A stretch of 64,000 bases of DNA, from NCBI GenBank assembly GCA_012295275.1, contig CM022665.1, positions 31,942,022 to 32,006,021 on the forward strand, read 5' to 3'. Of this stretch, positions 51,481 to 63,958 are shown piece by piece (position 1 is the first letter of the stretch; every line of letters begins with the position of its first letter). The DNA is from Chrysomallon squamiferum (taxonomy: Eukaryota; Mollusca; Gastropoda; Neomphalida; Peltospiridae). The notes below the pieces were generated by a model. It saw nothing but the letters and a program-made list of their open reading frames with translations. It was not told the origin of the DNA and made no database searches. The position numbers and the translations under genes were made by a program.

Positions 51481-54400
51481 AACTGAATTATTAAGCCATG
51501 AAAACAATGAAAATAATTATTAATTGTTTAAAAAAAATTATTTATTATTTTCATCAAAATAACTGCTGCCTTGCAAAAAAAATTGTGGAATTTAGCTCTC
51601 TAACAAGATAATAAATATTTTTTTAAAAACCATTATGGAAATATTCCAGTTAGCTGATCACAAACATTATTTGAAAAAATGGCTCTTTTCTTTTGAAATA
51701 CTAGCAGGATTCTGTCAACATATAATCAATTGCATCCAAATCACTGATTACATAAACTCCATTTTCTTCAATGTGCAGTGGGATGTAATCATAGCAATCA
51801 TGATGTGAATGCTAATTTTTAGGATCCAGACAATCTCAGAATATGAAGAAAAATTCATTTATACTCCTACACAAAGCACAAAATACCTACAAATATTTAT
51901 AAAGCTATTTTGGCTACATATTACCAAAATCAATTTTAAATTATCATTGAACATATATAGAAGTACATTTCCAAGAATTTTCATTTTCAGAATTGTAAAG
52001 CCAAATATATATCAGAACAATAACCTTTGTAGCACCTCAGTAACAGATCCATTTATGTATTATTTACACAAAGAATGTGCTGTCAACTGTCAAACAAAGG
52101 AAAAAGATCCTCATCTTATGGATAAAAGATTAATGCAGACACAAAATAATATACATGTATTTGCTGGCATGGAAACAGAAATGACACTGAAAATCTGAAA
52201 GCTGTCTTCCTGTATTTCCATCAAAGTTTCTCAGTAATTCAAGACACTGGGTGTAAACAAGGTTGACTAAGCTGTGTAAATTTCAAATACATTGGCTTCT
52301 TTGAAATAAAACCCCTTCCACTGCTGTCTCCTCAAAACATTTTCAATTCCAGATGGTAACTGGGAGTAGGTTTGTAATATATACAAGGTATATCCCAACT
52401 ACACAAACATGGCATTGTTAGTTTTATTTCAGTGATCATCAAACTATGATGATGTTTGAATAAGCTATGTAGACTATACATAAAGTTGCAGGAATCATTC
52501 AACAGATATCTGGGAACCTTGAACATGTAAAACTCCACAGCAGTATATCCTTGTTTATCAAAAGTCGAATAATGGTAACAAACCCATTAAAATATTAAAA
52601 ACTTTAACTCCATGCACAGTGCAATGCAATAACAAATCCAGACAGATAAATGCTTTCTCAGTGTTTATCTTTCTTATAACAGCATTAAACTACATGTATC
52701 TTCATTAAAAATATATCAACAACAGCACTCTGCCTTTCATTTACAATAATAATAAAATATTCATTAAGTTGATTGTCTATCTGGAGCAGGAATGATAACA
52801 AAGGTAATTTGTGTTCACAAAGATAAATCAATTTTTACAAAAATGATAATACTGCCAAGAAAGCTCATTAAGTATTATAAAAATGGAGTGTCTTCAGAAG
52901 ACATTTTCAGCACAAAAGATTTCTGAATGTGACTCAACACAAAGACTATTAAAACACTGAAAGTCTGGTTGGAGGAAGATTAGAACAAGCAGAAAGAAAA
53001 AAAAAATCTCTATACAAAAAACTCAATAGTTACATGACCCTGAAACATGCAGGTTTTAAAAGATTTATGGCAGTGAGATATTGCCTGTATCTGTTGCCTG
53101 TACAATACAACAAGGTTATTGTCTTGATTTGGAATCAATAATGAAGTAATACCTGAGAGTCATTATAATAATGATGTCCACACACCTGTATAGATGTAAT
53201 TAAAAAGCAGCTGAAGCACACCTGTGACTTTCATTTCAAGGTCATATCATAAGAATTTTTTAGAATCATTCCATTTATTTTTTTATTTTTTTTTAAAGTG
53301 GCATTTATGTGTCAGCTAAAAAACAAAATTATTTCCAGATGTGATACACTAATTAGCCAATTCTTCTTTTTTCTATTTATGTTTTAAATTCTTTCAACTT
53401 ATTGTTTTTCTTTATTGACAAGTAATTTAGTGTTAATTTTTAAGTATTCTGACAGATTAATATCTTATTGATTTACTGTTTGCTTAAAACAAGAACAAAA
53501 AATCTAATGAAAAACATTCTAAAGAACAAAAGAAAACAATTTCTTTTTCTTTTTCATTGTCTAATTTTCTGAAAGGATTCATTTAATAAAAATTATATAA
53601 ATTTATAAAAAATTATAAACTTGTAACTTTAATAATGTTTATACAAAATATTGTATGTGAATGTATAGAAAAATTCAAATTCAAATTTCAAAAGAGAAAC
53701 AATTTGTATAATAAACATAAGACTTCTATTGCAAGTTCAATGATTAAAAGAAATTTAGCTAATTCTTGGAATAGTCTAAAAAACCTATCTTTTCAAATAA
53801 TAACATTAATAATAATAATAATAGTAATAGTAGTAAGAAGCAGAAGAAAATGTCAATGTAAAAAAACAGAAGTAAAAACCAGAAAAGGTTTCACATACTT
53901 TGTATTTCAATTCGTTCTTCCTACAGTCTAAATAATCAAGAAACTAATGGTTCTGGTCATAAAAAACTAATTGTGGAAGTCTGCTTAAAGTTTAGACTGA
54001 AGAGATCAAAGGAAGTAATCACTCTGAAGTAAAATCTATTCTGATACCACATGAAGAAACAAACAAAAGTAATAGAAAAACTAACATAAGTTTGTAGATT
54101 ATCTGTATTTTGTCTTTCTCACTTTCATTTGCTGTAATGAATACTTTATAAAATCATTTATTTTCATTTTTTTTCTTTTTCTTCTTCTTTTTAATTTCTT
54201 TTTTTTTTTCTGTTGTCAGAATAATGCCACTGGCAGTGTATTACTACAGAGATGAAAATAGCCAATCACTCATTCTTTAGCTTTATATGAATAAAACAGA
54301 TGAAAAAAGTATGTGAAAATGAAAATGAGAAATTATAGAGTTTTAATTAAAACCTGTAAGAGACTATTGTATTTACAGATGCTGTATTAGGCTTCCAATA

Positions 54401-54939
54401 TACTTGTATGAAAAATGTATTAGCCGATATATAAGTCTTTCCATATATCTGTTTTAGAGATATTACATTAACACATTTAATAAGGCTTTCAATATATAAA
54501 TACAATAATGTGCTTTGCATGGGTTATTTTTTCAATACATGGCTCAGAAAATTATTTAAGGCTGCCTTTTCAGGGCATAATCTATAAATATGAGTTCAAT
54601 TCTAAACAAAATTAATCAAGAAATCTCCATAACAGTAACCATGCAGATAATAAAGCAAATGTGAAATATATAAAAATTTTGTTTATAACCATTGCTATAA
54701 ACAATTTGGTAATAAATTTCAGTGACTTTGTATACAAAATATCACTCAATCTGACAAAAACTAAAAATATGTTAGCACATAGTGAAAAAAAAGAAAATTG
54801 ATTTAACAGCCTTAATCCTCTTTATGTAAATGTAGTTCACCTCATACTCATAATACAAATTTCTAAACTTACATACAAAACACCAGTTATTAATGTCATA
54901 TAATTTTAAATTTGGTTAAACCTAAAATGTTGTTAGTAA

Positions 54940-55400
54940 GTTAGTAATAAAAGAATTTGAGTCATACATTTCATAATAAATGGTCTGGGTAAAAAATTAA
55001 TTCTGTGAGGTCTTAACCATTATACTACTGGGCATACAATTACATTATCAGTGAAAATAAGTTAGTAATGAAAGAGTTAAATGAGTATCCTTAATTCTGT
55101 GATATCCTGAATCTTAACCAGTGCCACACGACCTGTAATAGCATATCAGCAATAACATGTTATTGACAAACAGAATTAAGGAAGTATCCTTAGTTTTGTG
55201 AACTTTTTAATCATTGCAACACCTTACTACAATTACATAATAAATTAGTAATCAAAGAGATGTGAGAATATCTTTAATTCTGTGAAGTACTGAGTCTTAA
55301 TCATTGCAAAACATTACTATAGTTACATATTAATGATAAGTTAGTGATAAAAGAATTAAGGAAGTATTCTTAATTCTGTGAAGTCTTGAAACACTGGGCC
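54940..55400. repeat. Tandem repeat, period about 83-99 bp, five units
   Basis: The anchor TTAATTCTGTGA recurs at about 54999, 55092, 55191, 55274 and 55371. Units also share AAGTTAGTAATAAAAGAATT and a TCTTAACCATTGCAACA-like segment. Confidence 0.88.
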
Positions 55401-55646
55401 TGCAGTTACTCTATATCCACAACACACTGAAACTTCATCTCTTATACAACTGTGAAAAATTTAGACAAAGGTTAAAACTTGATCTGTCTAACAATAACAG
55501 CAGCTGATGGCACTGAAGGAAGATAGAGAAATACTTCATCATGCCTAGTGAGATCAAAGAAATTGTCTACTTTCAGAGTAAACACTTAACCCAAACATAG
55601 AAATAATCAACCTGTCAAAGTCTGCAGATAACAGTATCCATAGTGT

Positions 55647-55735
55647 GTGAGTGTGTGTGTGTGTGTGAGAGAGAAAAGAGAGAGAGAGACAGACATACAG
55701 ACAGACAGACAAACAGACAGAGAGAGAGAAGTTGA
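55647..55735. repeat. GT, GA and CAGA simple-repeat cluster
   Basis: GTGTGT is followed by GAGAGA, CAGA units near 55696-55716 and a second GAGA run. Confidence 0.9.
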
Positions 55736-56670
55736 ATTTATGGGATGTGGTATTTAATATTAGAGTTTCTGATGTATTTTTCATTTTTAATAAATGTATG
55801 TGTGTATATACAATCATAAATATCATACATATTAATATGCACATGTGTTTGTGTGTATTTATGATTATGTATAACACATACAGTTATTAAAAATGAAAGA
55901 TTTAAAGTAATAATTTCATTTAAATCATACACAGAAAGTTTAAAAAAAACATATTATGTTATATAAAAGATTTCAGTGCAGATGTCATACAGATGTTCTT
56001 GAAACAATGTTTTGCTTATATCTGAGAACTAAGAGTTAAATTCTTTCTTAACTGAGATGAAAGAGAACAATATTTTGTTTATTGTACTAATATTTAGGCA
56101 AACATGTAAGAACAGCTGCATAACAAATGCAAAACAATGTAAGAAAACAAACCAATGATTTTTGGGACATTTGTCTCTGATATATGTTTCTGGCAGAGGG
56201 GAAGAGAACAAAATTTTAAATTTTTAACCACTAAAATTTAATTTTATTACTTCACTTTTAAATGGAACAGTTTGTAAATCACTGGTAGAATATCATGTGA
56301 ACAGCAGAGTGTCAAAGGATCAATTCTTCTTTGTGTACTATTGGATTAATTCCTGTTCTAGTTACTGCTCCTTGACAGGTGTAAAAGTGGTAACCTGTGA
56401 GAAAATGCATACAAAGAATTGTTGATGCACATTGTAATAATAGCACATAGTGTGGTAACAGCTGTTTTTTGTTTATCAGAACACTGTACTCTTATTGTTC
56501 TAAAATTACTATCACACAAAGACTGAATAACAATTTATGAAAAAGGTGGGTGCCATCTTGTGATGAAAATTACTTTCAACTCCCTCCCAAAAAGAAGAAA
56601 TAATAATAATAATTAATATATGTATTAGTTGGAGAAAACACATAAAAGATGCATTTCAACAACAACAAGA

Positions 56671-56691
56671 ACACACACACACACACACACA
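56671..56691. repeat. (AC)n microsatellite
   Basis: A short pure AC run of about ten units. Confidence 0.95.
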
Positions 56692-57492
56692 TTTATACAA
56701 CTACGTATGTAACATTTAACAAAGGTACCAAAACCAAACATAACAAATTCAGTTCCAGTATCTTCCACACAATAAAACTTTACTATGTTATTTATTTAAT
56801 GCTTTTGCCATGACTGTATATTCTGATAGCATTCAAATTTAAACTTCAAAGCCACAAGAAGTGAATTATAAAAAGACCAAAACCCCAAGCAAATGAAAAA
56901 AGATCAGAGGCAACCATCAAACAGAAAAGATCTACCTTTTTCAAAGCTAAACTATAAACAGAAAGGTAAGGAGACCAAAAAAAAAAAAAAAAAAACATAA
57001 GGAAGAAACAGTTCTAAGTCAGTTTTTTATAGTACAAAGCCAAACAGATGGTGATAAAGATCTCAACCATTCTGAAAGAAAACTTCCCTCATGGAGGATT
57101 GTGTTTACCCAATTTAATTCACACTTAGACTTCTCCATAACAAACTCTGTCTATAGTATGTATATGTTTGGGTAAGATGAATTTCCACTCTGGCAGATGA
57201 CCAGTTTCTTTAAGACCAATGTCCATGCTGATGTTTGAAGAAATGTATTTTCTTGCTGGCTTTTCGCTAATGTATGGGATTTTGATCACAACTTGGCTCA
57301 GACATCCAATATGCATATGCTAAGTGTGTTGGGAATGGAGATAATGTTCATATGTGTAGGTGTTTTGGTTGAGATTGTTAAGACTGCAATATCAGTTCAA
57401 AGATTTATAGGATAATGAAAGGACTGCCACAACAAAATTTACTCTTTCTCTCTTTGACAGTTTATTTATTTCTCTCCACATCTATCTCTCTA

Positions 57493-57496
<4 letters not shown>

Positions 57497-57524
<28 letters not shown>
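57497..57524. repeat. (CA)14 microsatellite
   Basis: A pure CA dinucleotide run. Confidence 0.95.
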
Positions 57525-57531
<7 letters not shown>

Positions 57532-57664
57532 TACATAGCAAGCCAGTAAAAAAACAAATCAATATTAATTTAAGGCAGTCTTGATGAAATCTTAATATAT
57601 CTTAGTAATGGCAATTGCTATATATCAAACATAAATGTTTGACTTTTATTCACTAATCATGAAC

Positions 57665-57880
57665 TATTAGAAGGGGAAACAGCCTGTGCTACAGAGAACT
57701 GATCCTGCGACTGTCAAGTAAGCCTTTCCACACTCAGGTAGATCATATCTTAGTTAATTGTGTCACAAGAAAATGGTTGGAGTTTGAAACAGTAAAATAA
57801 AATGTTCATATGAAATGAAATGATCCCATGACCTATAGTACCTGAGATGAGTGCTCTATCACTTAGCTCCAGCCCATCTG
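57665..57880 (-). mobile_element. Near full-length degenerate SINE with tRNA-like head
   Basis: On the minus strand the head (57822-57875) reads GGGCTGGAGCTAAGTGATAG, then AGCACTCATCTCAGG and GGTCATGGGATCATTTC. This resembles the TAGCTCAGTGGTAGAGCACT and GGTTCGATTCC boxes of a tRNA. Downstream, CTCCAACCATTTTCTTGTGA and ATGATCTACCTGAGTGTGGA recall, more weakly, the MD-type central domain. Box B and the stems are broken, so it is not an active tRNA gene. Confidence 0.65.
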
Positions 57881-60689
57881 AGCTGATATTACTGTAAACT
57901 TCTCTTATCTGCATCCCAACTGCCAAACACTGCACATTGTTTGCACTGATGTATCCACAGATAGACTGTCTGAGCATTCACCTTTCTTATACCCATCTCC
58001 TATTTCTACAGTTTCTTAAATTACCTCCCTAAATCTTTTGGTTTACTCATTATTCACCCCCAAGCTTTACTGTTGTAGTTTACTACTGGTGCTGCTGCAA
58101 TAGTCATCACTCACAGCCAGAAACCATGTGTATCCATGACAAATTGACTCAAAACTTTATAGTTGAAACTGGATGCACAGTTTTAGTTATAAAAGCTCAA
58201 ACAAGTTTGAAAAATAACAACAGCTGCCTGCCACTGAAGTGCAGCTTTTATTGCAGGTTACAATTTTTACTTGCCAGATGCTATTAAAATTATAAGAAAG
58301 TTATCAAGATTGTATAGTTTTGGTGTATACAAAATGATAACTTGAGATCAATGGTCTAGACATTTACAGGATGAACTTTATGTGTGCAGCAAAATATCTT
58401 TTAAAGCTGACCTCAGACATGATAACATTTACCTTGGCACTCCTATTATGAGGTGACAGAAAGATGTAAAAATGCCACAAACAAACAAATAAAATGAATT
58501 TATAGTTAATCCTGTCACTGTGTAAACAAAATTAGTCATTGCAGTGCAACCCCAGAGATCTGCAGCACTTGCTGGATCTGATATGATGTTTGGGAGTCTC
58601 TAGGGGGGGTGTCCACTTTCACAATATAATAAGAAGTATTTTTAAGCATGTGGGGTAAATCCATTTTCTGCAGCTAATGGTAATAAAATTCTGAGTGGAT
58701 ATATCAACTTATTTCCAGAAATTGGTTTCTGATATCTTAGCTGATTTTAAAATTAAGAGAGTAAAAAAAATCTGTCATTTGATAAACTAGTCTTATTTAC
58801 ACCTTCTCACATAAACTTTACCCCCCTCCCCCACCAAAAAGAAAACAATGCAAAAACACTTTGTAATTTAGATTTTGTCATGCTCAATTATGAAGCTACT
58901 TTTTATTTAAACAATGAATTTAATTCTAAACTTTATTTTTTCATTTTACTGTCATGTACATTTTCAAGAATTTTACTATTTACATTGTTTTACAAAGAAC
59001 ATCTACTTTATAAAGGTGATGCACGTATTATTAAAAATCTGTATATAATTAACCCACTGACATACATTGTTCTCACCAGACACAACCAGTTGTTTCAAAA
59101 AAGTAACTGAACATTTTCCATACACCACAAACATCAAAACTTGAGTGGGTTGTAAAAATCATTATGTGAATTGCTGTAACAGAACACATGGCAATGACCG
59201 AGAGAAGAAGAAAAAATTATTGTATTCCTAAAGTGTCATGTTTTCCATGATTACTTTTTTTTTTAATATTCTTTTTGGTTTTACTGTTTTATTTATTCAG
59301 CAGACAATAACCATTTGGTGAGCATAAAATAAAAAAAATAAGCTAGAAACAATGTCTCATTACTGTAAACAATGACGATAAAATATTTTTGGGTCATAAA
59401 GAGAAAGTTTTGTTGTGACTTGGTTATTTCTGAATTAGGCTCAATTTTGAGAAAATGAAGAAAAAAATTCAGATTTCACATAAAAAAGTTTTGCTGATCC
59501 TTGATGAAGATTATGGTTTGATTATATTAAATTATTTCAACATGTTTAGTTATGAACAATTTGTTATTTTAAATAGAATATGTAAAAAGACAACAAGTTA
59601 AACTTGAAATCTTGCCAATTTGTGAAACAATATGCTGTGTCTTGGCATTAACATTTTCTTAAACTACTTTCAGTTCCAATCCATTACCAACAATATAATG
59701 TATCAAAAACTGTTTTACTGTCTGCTCATATAAAATCATCTTTGCTATTAATCAATAAGGACAGCTCCTGGAGCAGTAAAAATGGATATACTTTCTCAGA
59801 AATCATCATTACATAAAAACTGTAATAAGAAAACTGTAATAAGGAAACTGTAATCTGATATCTGAGTCATTCAGTATATTTTGATATTTAATTCAAACTG
59901 GTTATTATTCTTAGAATTTAGAGTTATTTTTAAATGTTAAAAAGATAATAAATTACGAAAATAAAAAAGTTTAAATTATATCTTCAAAATAACACAAAAT
60001 TAATATCTTGGATCTATTTGAATCATAATCTAAGCAACAATGATGAATCCTAATAAATCCTAATCCACGCAACAATAATCCTCTTTAGAACAGAATCTGT
60101 TCAAAGTTGTCTTCAGTTCACTAGGATCATTTATGTTAAACATTTACTGTTCATATTCTGAGGAATTTAGTTATGTTTGTTTAACATTTCATGTGGCCAT
60201 CATCATCCAAATAAATCATCATGACCCTCTTTTGTTGCCTACCTCATTTTTTAATTTTTTTTTCTTGAAAACTCTTTGCCCTATCTACTACTGAGTGATA
60301 GCTCAAATTCAAAAGTTCAAACAAAAGTGTAAGGTGAGAATGACAAAAGGCAAACTAAGCTAACACATGGAAATGTAATAAACAGGTACAGACAAGGCTA
60401 TAAGTCATCTGGCACACGCTACAATCATTTTTCTGTCAAGCTTCTGCAAAAGTAATCATACAATTTGAGGAAATCATTTTTTTTTTTGGTGGCTTTTTAT
60501 TTGGTCAGCTTGTTTATTTCTCTTACAAATTGTGTCTGTAGTGCTGGTATTTTGGAAAATATAAACGTGGATAAGCAATAAAACACCCACCACAACCTCA
60601 TGAAAATATATGTTTTTAAAAATAAAAAATATATTACACATCATCAATATACTGTATAAAGCATGAGTGGTGCTGTTATGTGTACAAGA

Positions 60690-61165
60690 TCCTGATTAAC
60701 CATATGGTCTCTTGTAAGTAAGATTTGGTTAACCACATTAACCCTATTATGTAAAAGATGGTTAACCATAGTGTTCTAAAGTGTAAAATTTAGTTAACCA
60801 TTCTGACCTAATATGTAAAACTTGGTTAACCATGCTGACCTAGAAATGTAAAATATATTTAACTATACAGACCTAAATATGTAAAACTTTATTAATCATG
60901 TAAATCTTATTATGTAAAAAGTTTAACCATGTTCACCTTAATATGCAAAACAAGGTTAATTATACTCTACCTAACATGTTAAAAATCTGCTAACCATATA
61001 TATCCTGTTATGGCCAGCTATAATATATTATGGTAAAATACTGTCAAGAATACAGACCCTAATATATTAAAAAGGGTTAACCATACTGACTTAGATATGT
61101 AAAATGTGGCTAACTATAACAATCCTAAAATTGTAAAACAGTATTAAACATAATATGTAAAAATC
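60690..61165. repeat. Minisatellite, period 32 bp, with GGTTAACCA core
   Basis: The core is spaced at exactly 32 bp at 60728, 60760, 60792 and 60824, then continues as diverged copies (60857, 60889 and on) to about 61165. The unit is close to GGTTAACCATACTGACCTAA then TATGTAAAACTT. The core includes the palindrome GGTTAACC. About 13 units are seen, with one disrupted stretch near 61000-61050. Confidence 0.92.
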
Positions 61166-61716
61166 TGTGTATATGTGATGGTTAATAAAACAACAGCAAG
61201 ACAGACAACCAGAATTTTAGATGGAGAATCTCTTTAACACTCTTTCTGCCACTGTTCTAAGAATGTCTATTTGCAGCTGTTAAACAAATTTTCTCTCATT
61301 CATTAAATGAACTTTGTCCACTTCAACTACTCAGTAGATGTTTTCTGCAATTATTAAATTACAATTGTGTTTTTTTGTGCTTCCCTTGAGACATACTTTA
61401 AAGACTTCCTCAGTGAGAGATTTTTTTTTGTCCTTTTCCCAAGTGAAGATAATATAGATGTACTGGATGATGTCATAATGACATAACTATCTTTTTCTTC
61501 ACTTTTTTTTTTTTAATTACAAATTATATATAAAAAAAAAAAATAAAAAAAAATAAAAAACATGCATGTAAGCAGCATAATACATTTTTAAGGTGAACAT
61601 ACCGGTTTATGAAGGAACAAAATTTCATGGTTTTGCTACATTAAGGTTGTATGTGTGGGCTGTTTTTATTTTATTTTTGTGCATATATGTGTGGAATTAT
61701 TTATTTATTTATTAAT

Positions 61717-61762
61717 TATTATTATTATTATTATTATTTATTTATTTTTTTTTTTTTTTTTA
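61717..61762. repeat. ATT/TTTA tract and poly-T
   Basis: Low-complexity ATT triplets are followed by TTTA units and a T run. Confidence 0.9.
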
Positions 61763-62804
61763 ATGGTCTTTGGTATATAATGTACAATTAATTTAAAGAA
61801 AAACAAGCTTTACTTACAATGAAATAAAAATTAAAAAAACATAATAACAATTTCATTATTACAGCTTTATCAAAATATAACTTCCTACTCAGTAAGAAAG
61901 TAATGATAAATAAATGAAGACATTTTAGGATATTTGTGTAAGATGATATGAAAGAAGGTAAACCTGCCACTCTTATTAGTAAGCAAAACAGAATGTATTT
62001 ACAGACTCCTCCCCATAGATGGGAAAAGACATATATGGCCTTTGATAAACCAACTGTTAGGCAAGCACTTAAAAGAGAATAGTTCTGTAGGTATATCAAG
62101 GAGCAATCATTTGACAAATCTTCTCACAGCACACACACATGTATGTAATTTTCAATTTTTATCACATTCATAATATAAAACATATTCTAATCATTAGGAA
62201 TGAACAATTGTTTGAATGCAATTACTTATTTGATACAAGGTACAATTACAATTCTTAAGAAGAATCAGTCTTGTCTGAAATGATGTTCATCTCTTTATTT
62301 CTTACATAATAATGAATGGGATTTGTCTGCCTCAGTTCCTTTCTCTGACAGCAATAAACCAGTTTTCACTGCTGCCATTAAGTAATTTTATAGTTATTGT
62401 CAATATGCCACTACAGTACAAACACCATAAACAGCATCATTTCCATTACATCCTAAACTGTATGAATAAATGGATAGACTGATGAACTGATTTATGGATG
62501 GATGGATAGTCAGGCAGTTGAATAGATGGATGAATAGTTCGTTCATGTATGCATTGGTATTTGGATTAACAAATTAACAACTATTTTATAAACCTATAAA
62601 TGAGTGAAATAACAAGTAAAAAACTGTATATTTCTGGTTACCACAAATCTATGGCCTGCATCAACCCCTCAGTAACAAGATGTGTCTTATTTCCAATTGC
62701 CCTTTGTGAGGAAAATAAAAACCATCTTTGTTTTAACTACTGCTTCAGATTTCCAGATATAACCTGCCAAATATATGATTTCTGAAATAACAACATGTAC
62801 CAAG

Positions 62805-63110
62805 AGAAACCAACTACTACACCATTATGGGATATTCCTACAAAGTTAACCTCTATTTCTACTAATTTTAATAAATGCAATTAGAACAGAAAGCCATTAC
62901 CCCATTATGGGCTATTCCTACAAATTAACAATATCTAGACAGAAACAAAACTAGCTGCTACCTCATTATGGGCTACTCCTACAAAGTTAACAACATACTG
63001 ATAGAGAAAAATCCCAGCTACTACAGATTTATGGGTTACTCCCAAACATTCAGCAATGTGTAGACAGAAAAGAAACCAGCTGATATTCTCTTGTGGGTTA
63101 TATCAAACCA
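62805..63110. repeat. Minisatellite, period about 62 bp, five units, possibly SINE-derived
   Basis: The core ATTATGGGCTACTCCTACAA recurs, with variants, at about 62824, 62904, 62965, 63027 and 63088; spacing is 80 then about 61-62 bp. Units also carry AGAAACAAAACTAGCTGCTA-like sequence. The core resembles the complement of the MD-SINE tail (CACTTCATGGGCTACTCTTT). A plus-strand SINE copy starts about 30 bp after the last unit. Confidence 0.85.
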
Positions 63111-63139
63111 ACAAAGAAAAGATATATATTTTTATCTTT

Positions 63140-63320
63140 GATATCAGTTATGGTTCACTTCTGTCTGGCTATTTCCTATGACAACCAGTGCCCCATGAAT
63201 GGTGTATCAAATGCTATGGTGTGTGTTTTCCTGCCTACTGAAAGGGACATTAAAAAAAGAATTGATGGTCCATGGAGAGGATTCCTCTGTGATATCAGAA
63301 TTACACAAGAAACATATGAA
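63140..63320 (+). mobile_element. MD-type SINE central domain
   Basis: In order the segment holds GGCTATTTCCTATGACAACC, AGTGCCCCATGAATGGTGTA, TCAAATGCTATGGTGTGTG, TTTTCCTGCCTACTGAAAGG and GATTCCTCTGTGATATCAG. The remembered molluscan core has GGCTATTTCTCGTTCCAGCC, AGTGCCCCACGACTGGTATA, TCAAAGGCCGTGGTATGTG, CTATCCTGTCTGTGGGATGG and GTTTCCTCTCTCAATATCTG. This is the clearest copy of the 5' part of the core here. The 80-codon open frame overlapping it is not a gene. Confidence 0.8.
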
Positions 63321-63526
63321 ATGAGTATTCCATGAACTTTCATTTTTTATGGGTAGCAGACAGATGAATATAGGGAAAAGATCTGTTAATAAAATAACTT
63401 CTAATTTAAAAAATTTAAAAATTTACTTTAAAAATTAAAGAAAAAAGTAAAATCAAGACATCTTTCTCTACAAAAAAACACAACAAAACAAAACAAAAAA
63501 AAGTTATAATATGCTATAGCAAGCAA

Positions 63527-63958
63527 ATGGGTTTCTCCATCTATTTCAACAATGTCAAATTACAAAATTTAACTAAAAAAACAGATACCATTTTTCAAAA
63601 CTTAAGAGCTCAAAAGAACTCTTCTAAGAAGAAGGTAAGATGTTCTAAAGCAGCTGTTTGTACATCTGACTTCAGTTACCTTAGTAAAAATAGACACACT
63701 TCTGTCATCCATTCTAGAATTTTCCCCAAACAGGTGACATCTGTCTTTCACTCTTTTCTTATACAACATAACTTTTTTCTTCCCCCTACCACTTTGACAG
63801 AGGAAACATATAAATATTTTGACAGTCTCTGCATGTATAACAGTTTAGAAGATGTTCTGGGTCATTTTGAAACCATTAAAAGACTCCAGCATATCAGAGG
63901 ATCAATTTCAATTCAACAAACAGCTTTCTACAACAGAGCTCTTACATCACCTGTTTAG
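63527..63958 (+). other. Unrecognised 143-codon open frame, probably not coding
   Basis: This is the longest frame in the window not made of simple repeats. It starts MGFSIYFNNVKLQN, has basic segments (SSKKKVRCSK) and ends YNRALTSPV. I recognise no domain, and the residues are Asn/Lys/Phe/Ser-rich as expected from AT-rich noncoding DNA. A donor-like AAGGTAAGA lies inside it near 63631-63639. In sequence of this composition and size, one frame of this length can arise by chance. Confidence 0.12.

Noticed and set aside
51809-52198. 129-codon plus-strand frame
   Set aside because: Same reasons: Ile, Lys and Asn-rich, no motif, no supporting splice or promoter context.
57125-57316. 63-codon minus-strand frame with balanced residues
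   Set aside because: It lacks a recognisable domain and a matching donor or acceptor phase for the navigator transcript.
57822-57875. Possible tRNA gene on the minus strand
   Set aside because: The A and B boxes are only partly preserved and the stems do not pair. It continues into SINE-like sequence, so it is a SINE head.
63093-63335. 80-codon plus-strand frame with Cys residues and a signal-like start
   Set aside because: It overlaps the clearest SINE central domain in the window.
63527-63958. 143-codon plus-strand frame as a real gene
   Set aside because: No recognisable domain, residues typical of AT-rich noncoding DNA, and a length that can occur by chance here. It is listed only as low confidence.
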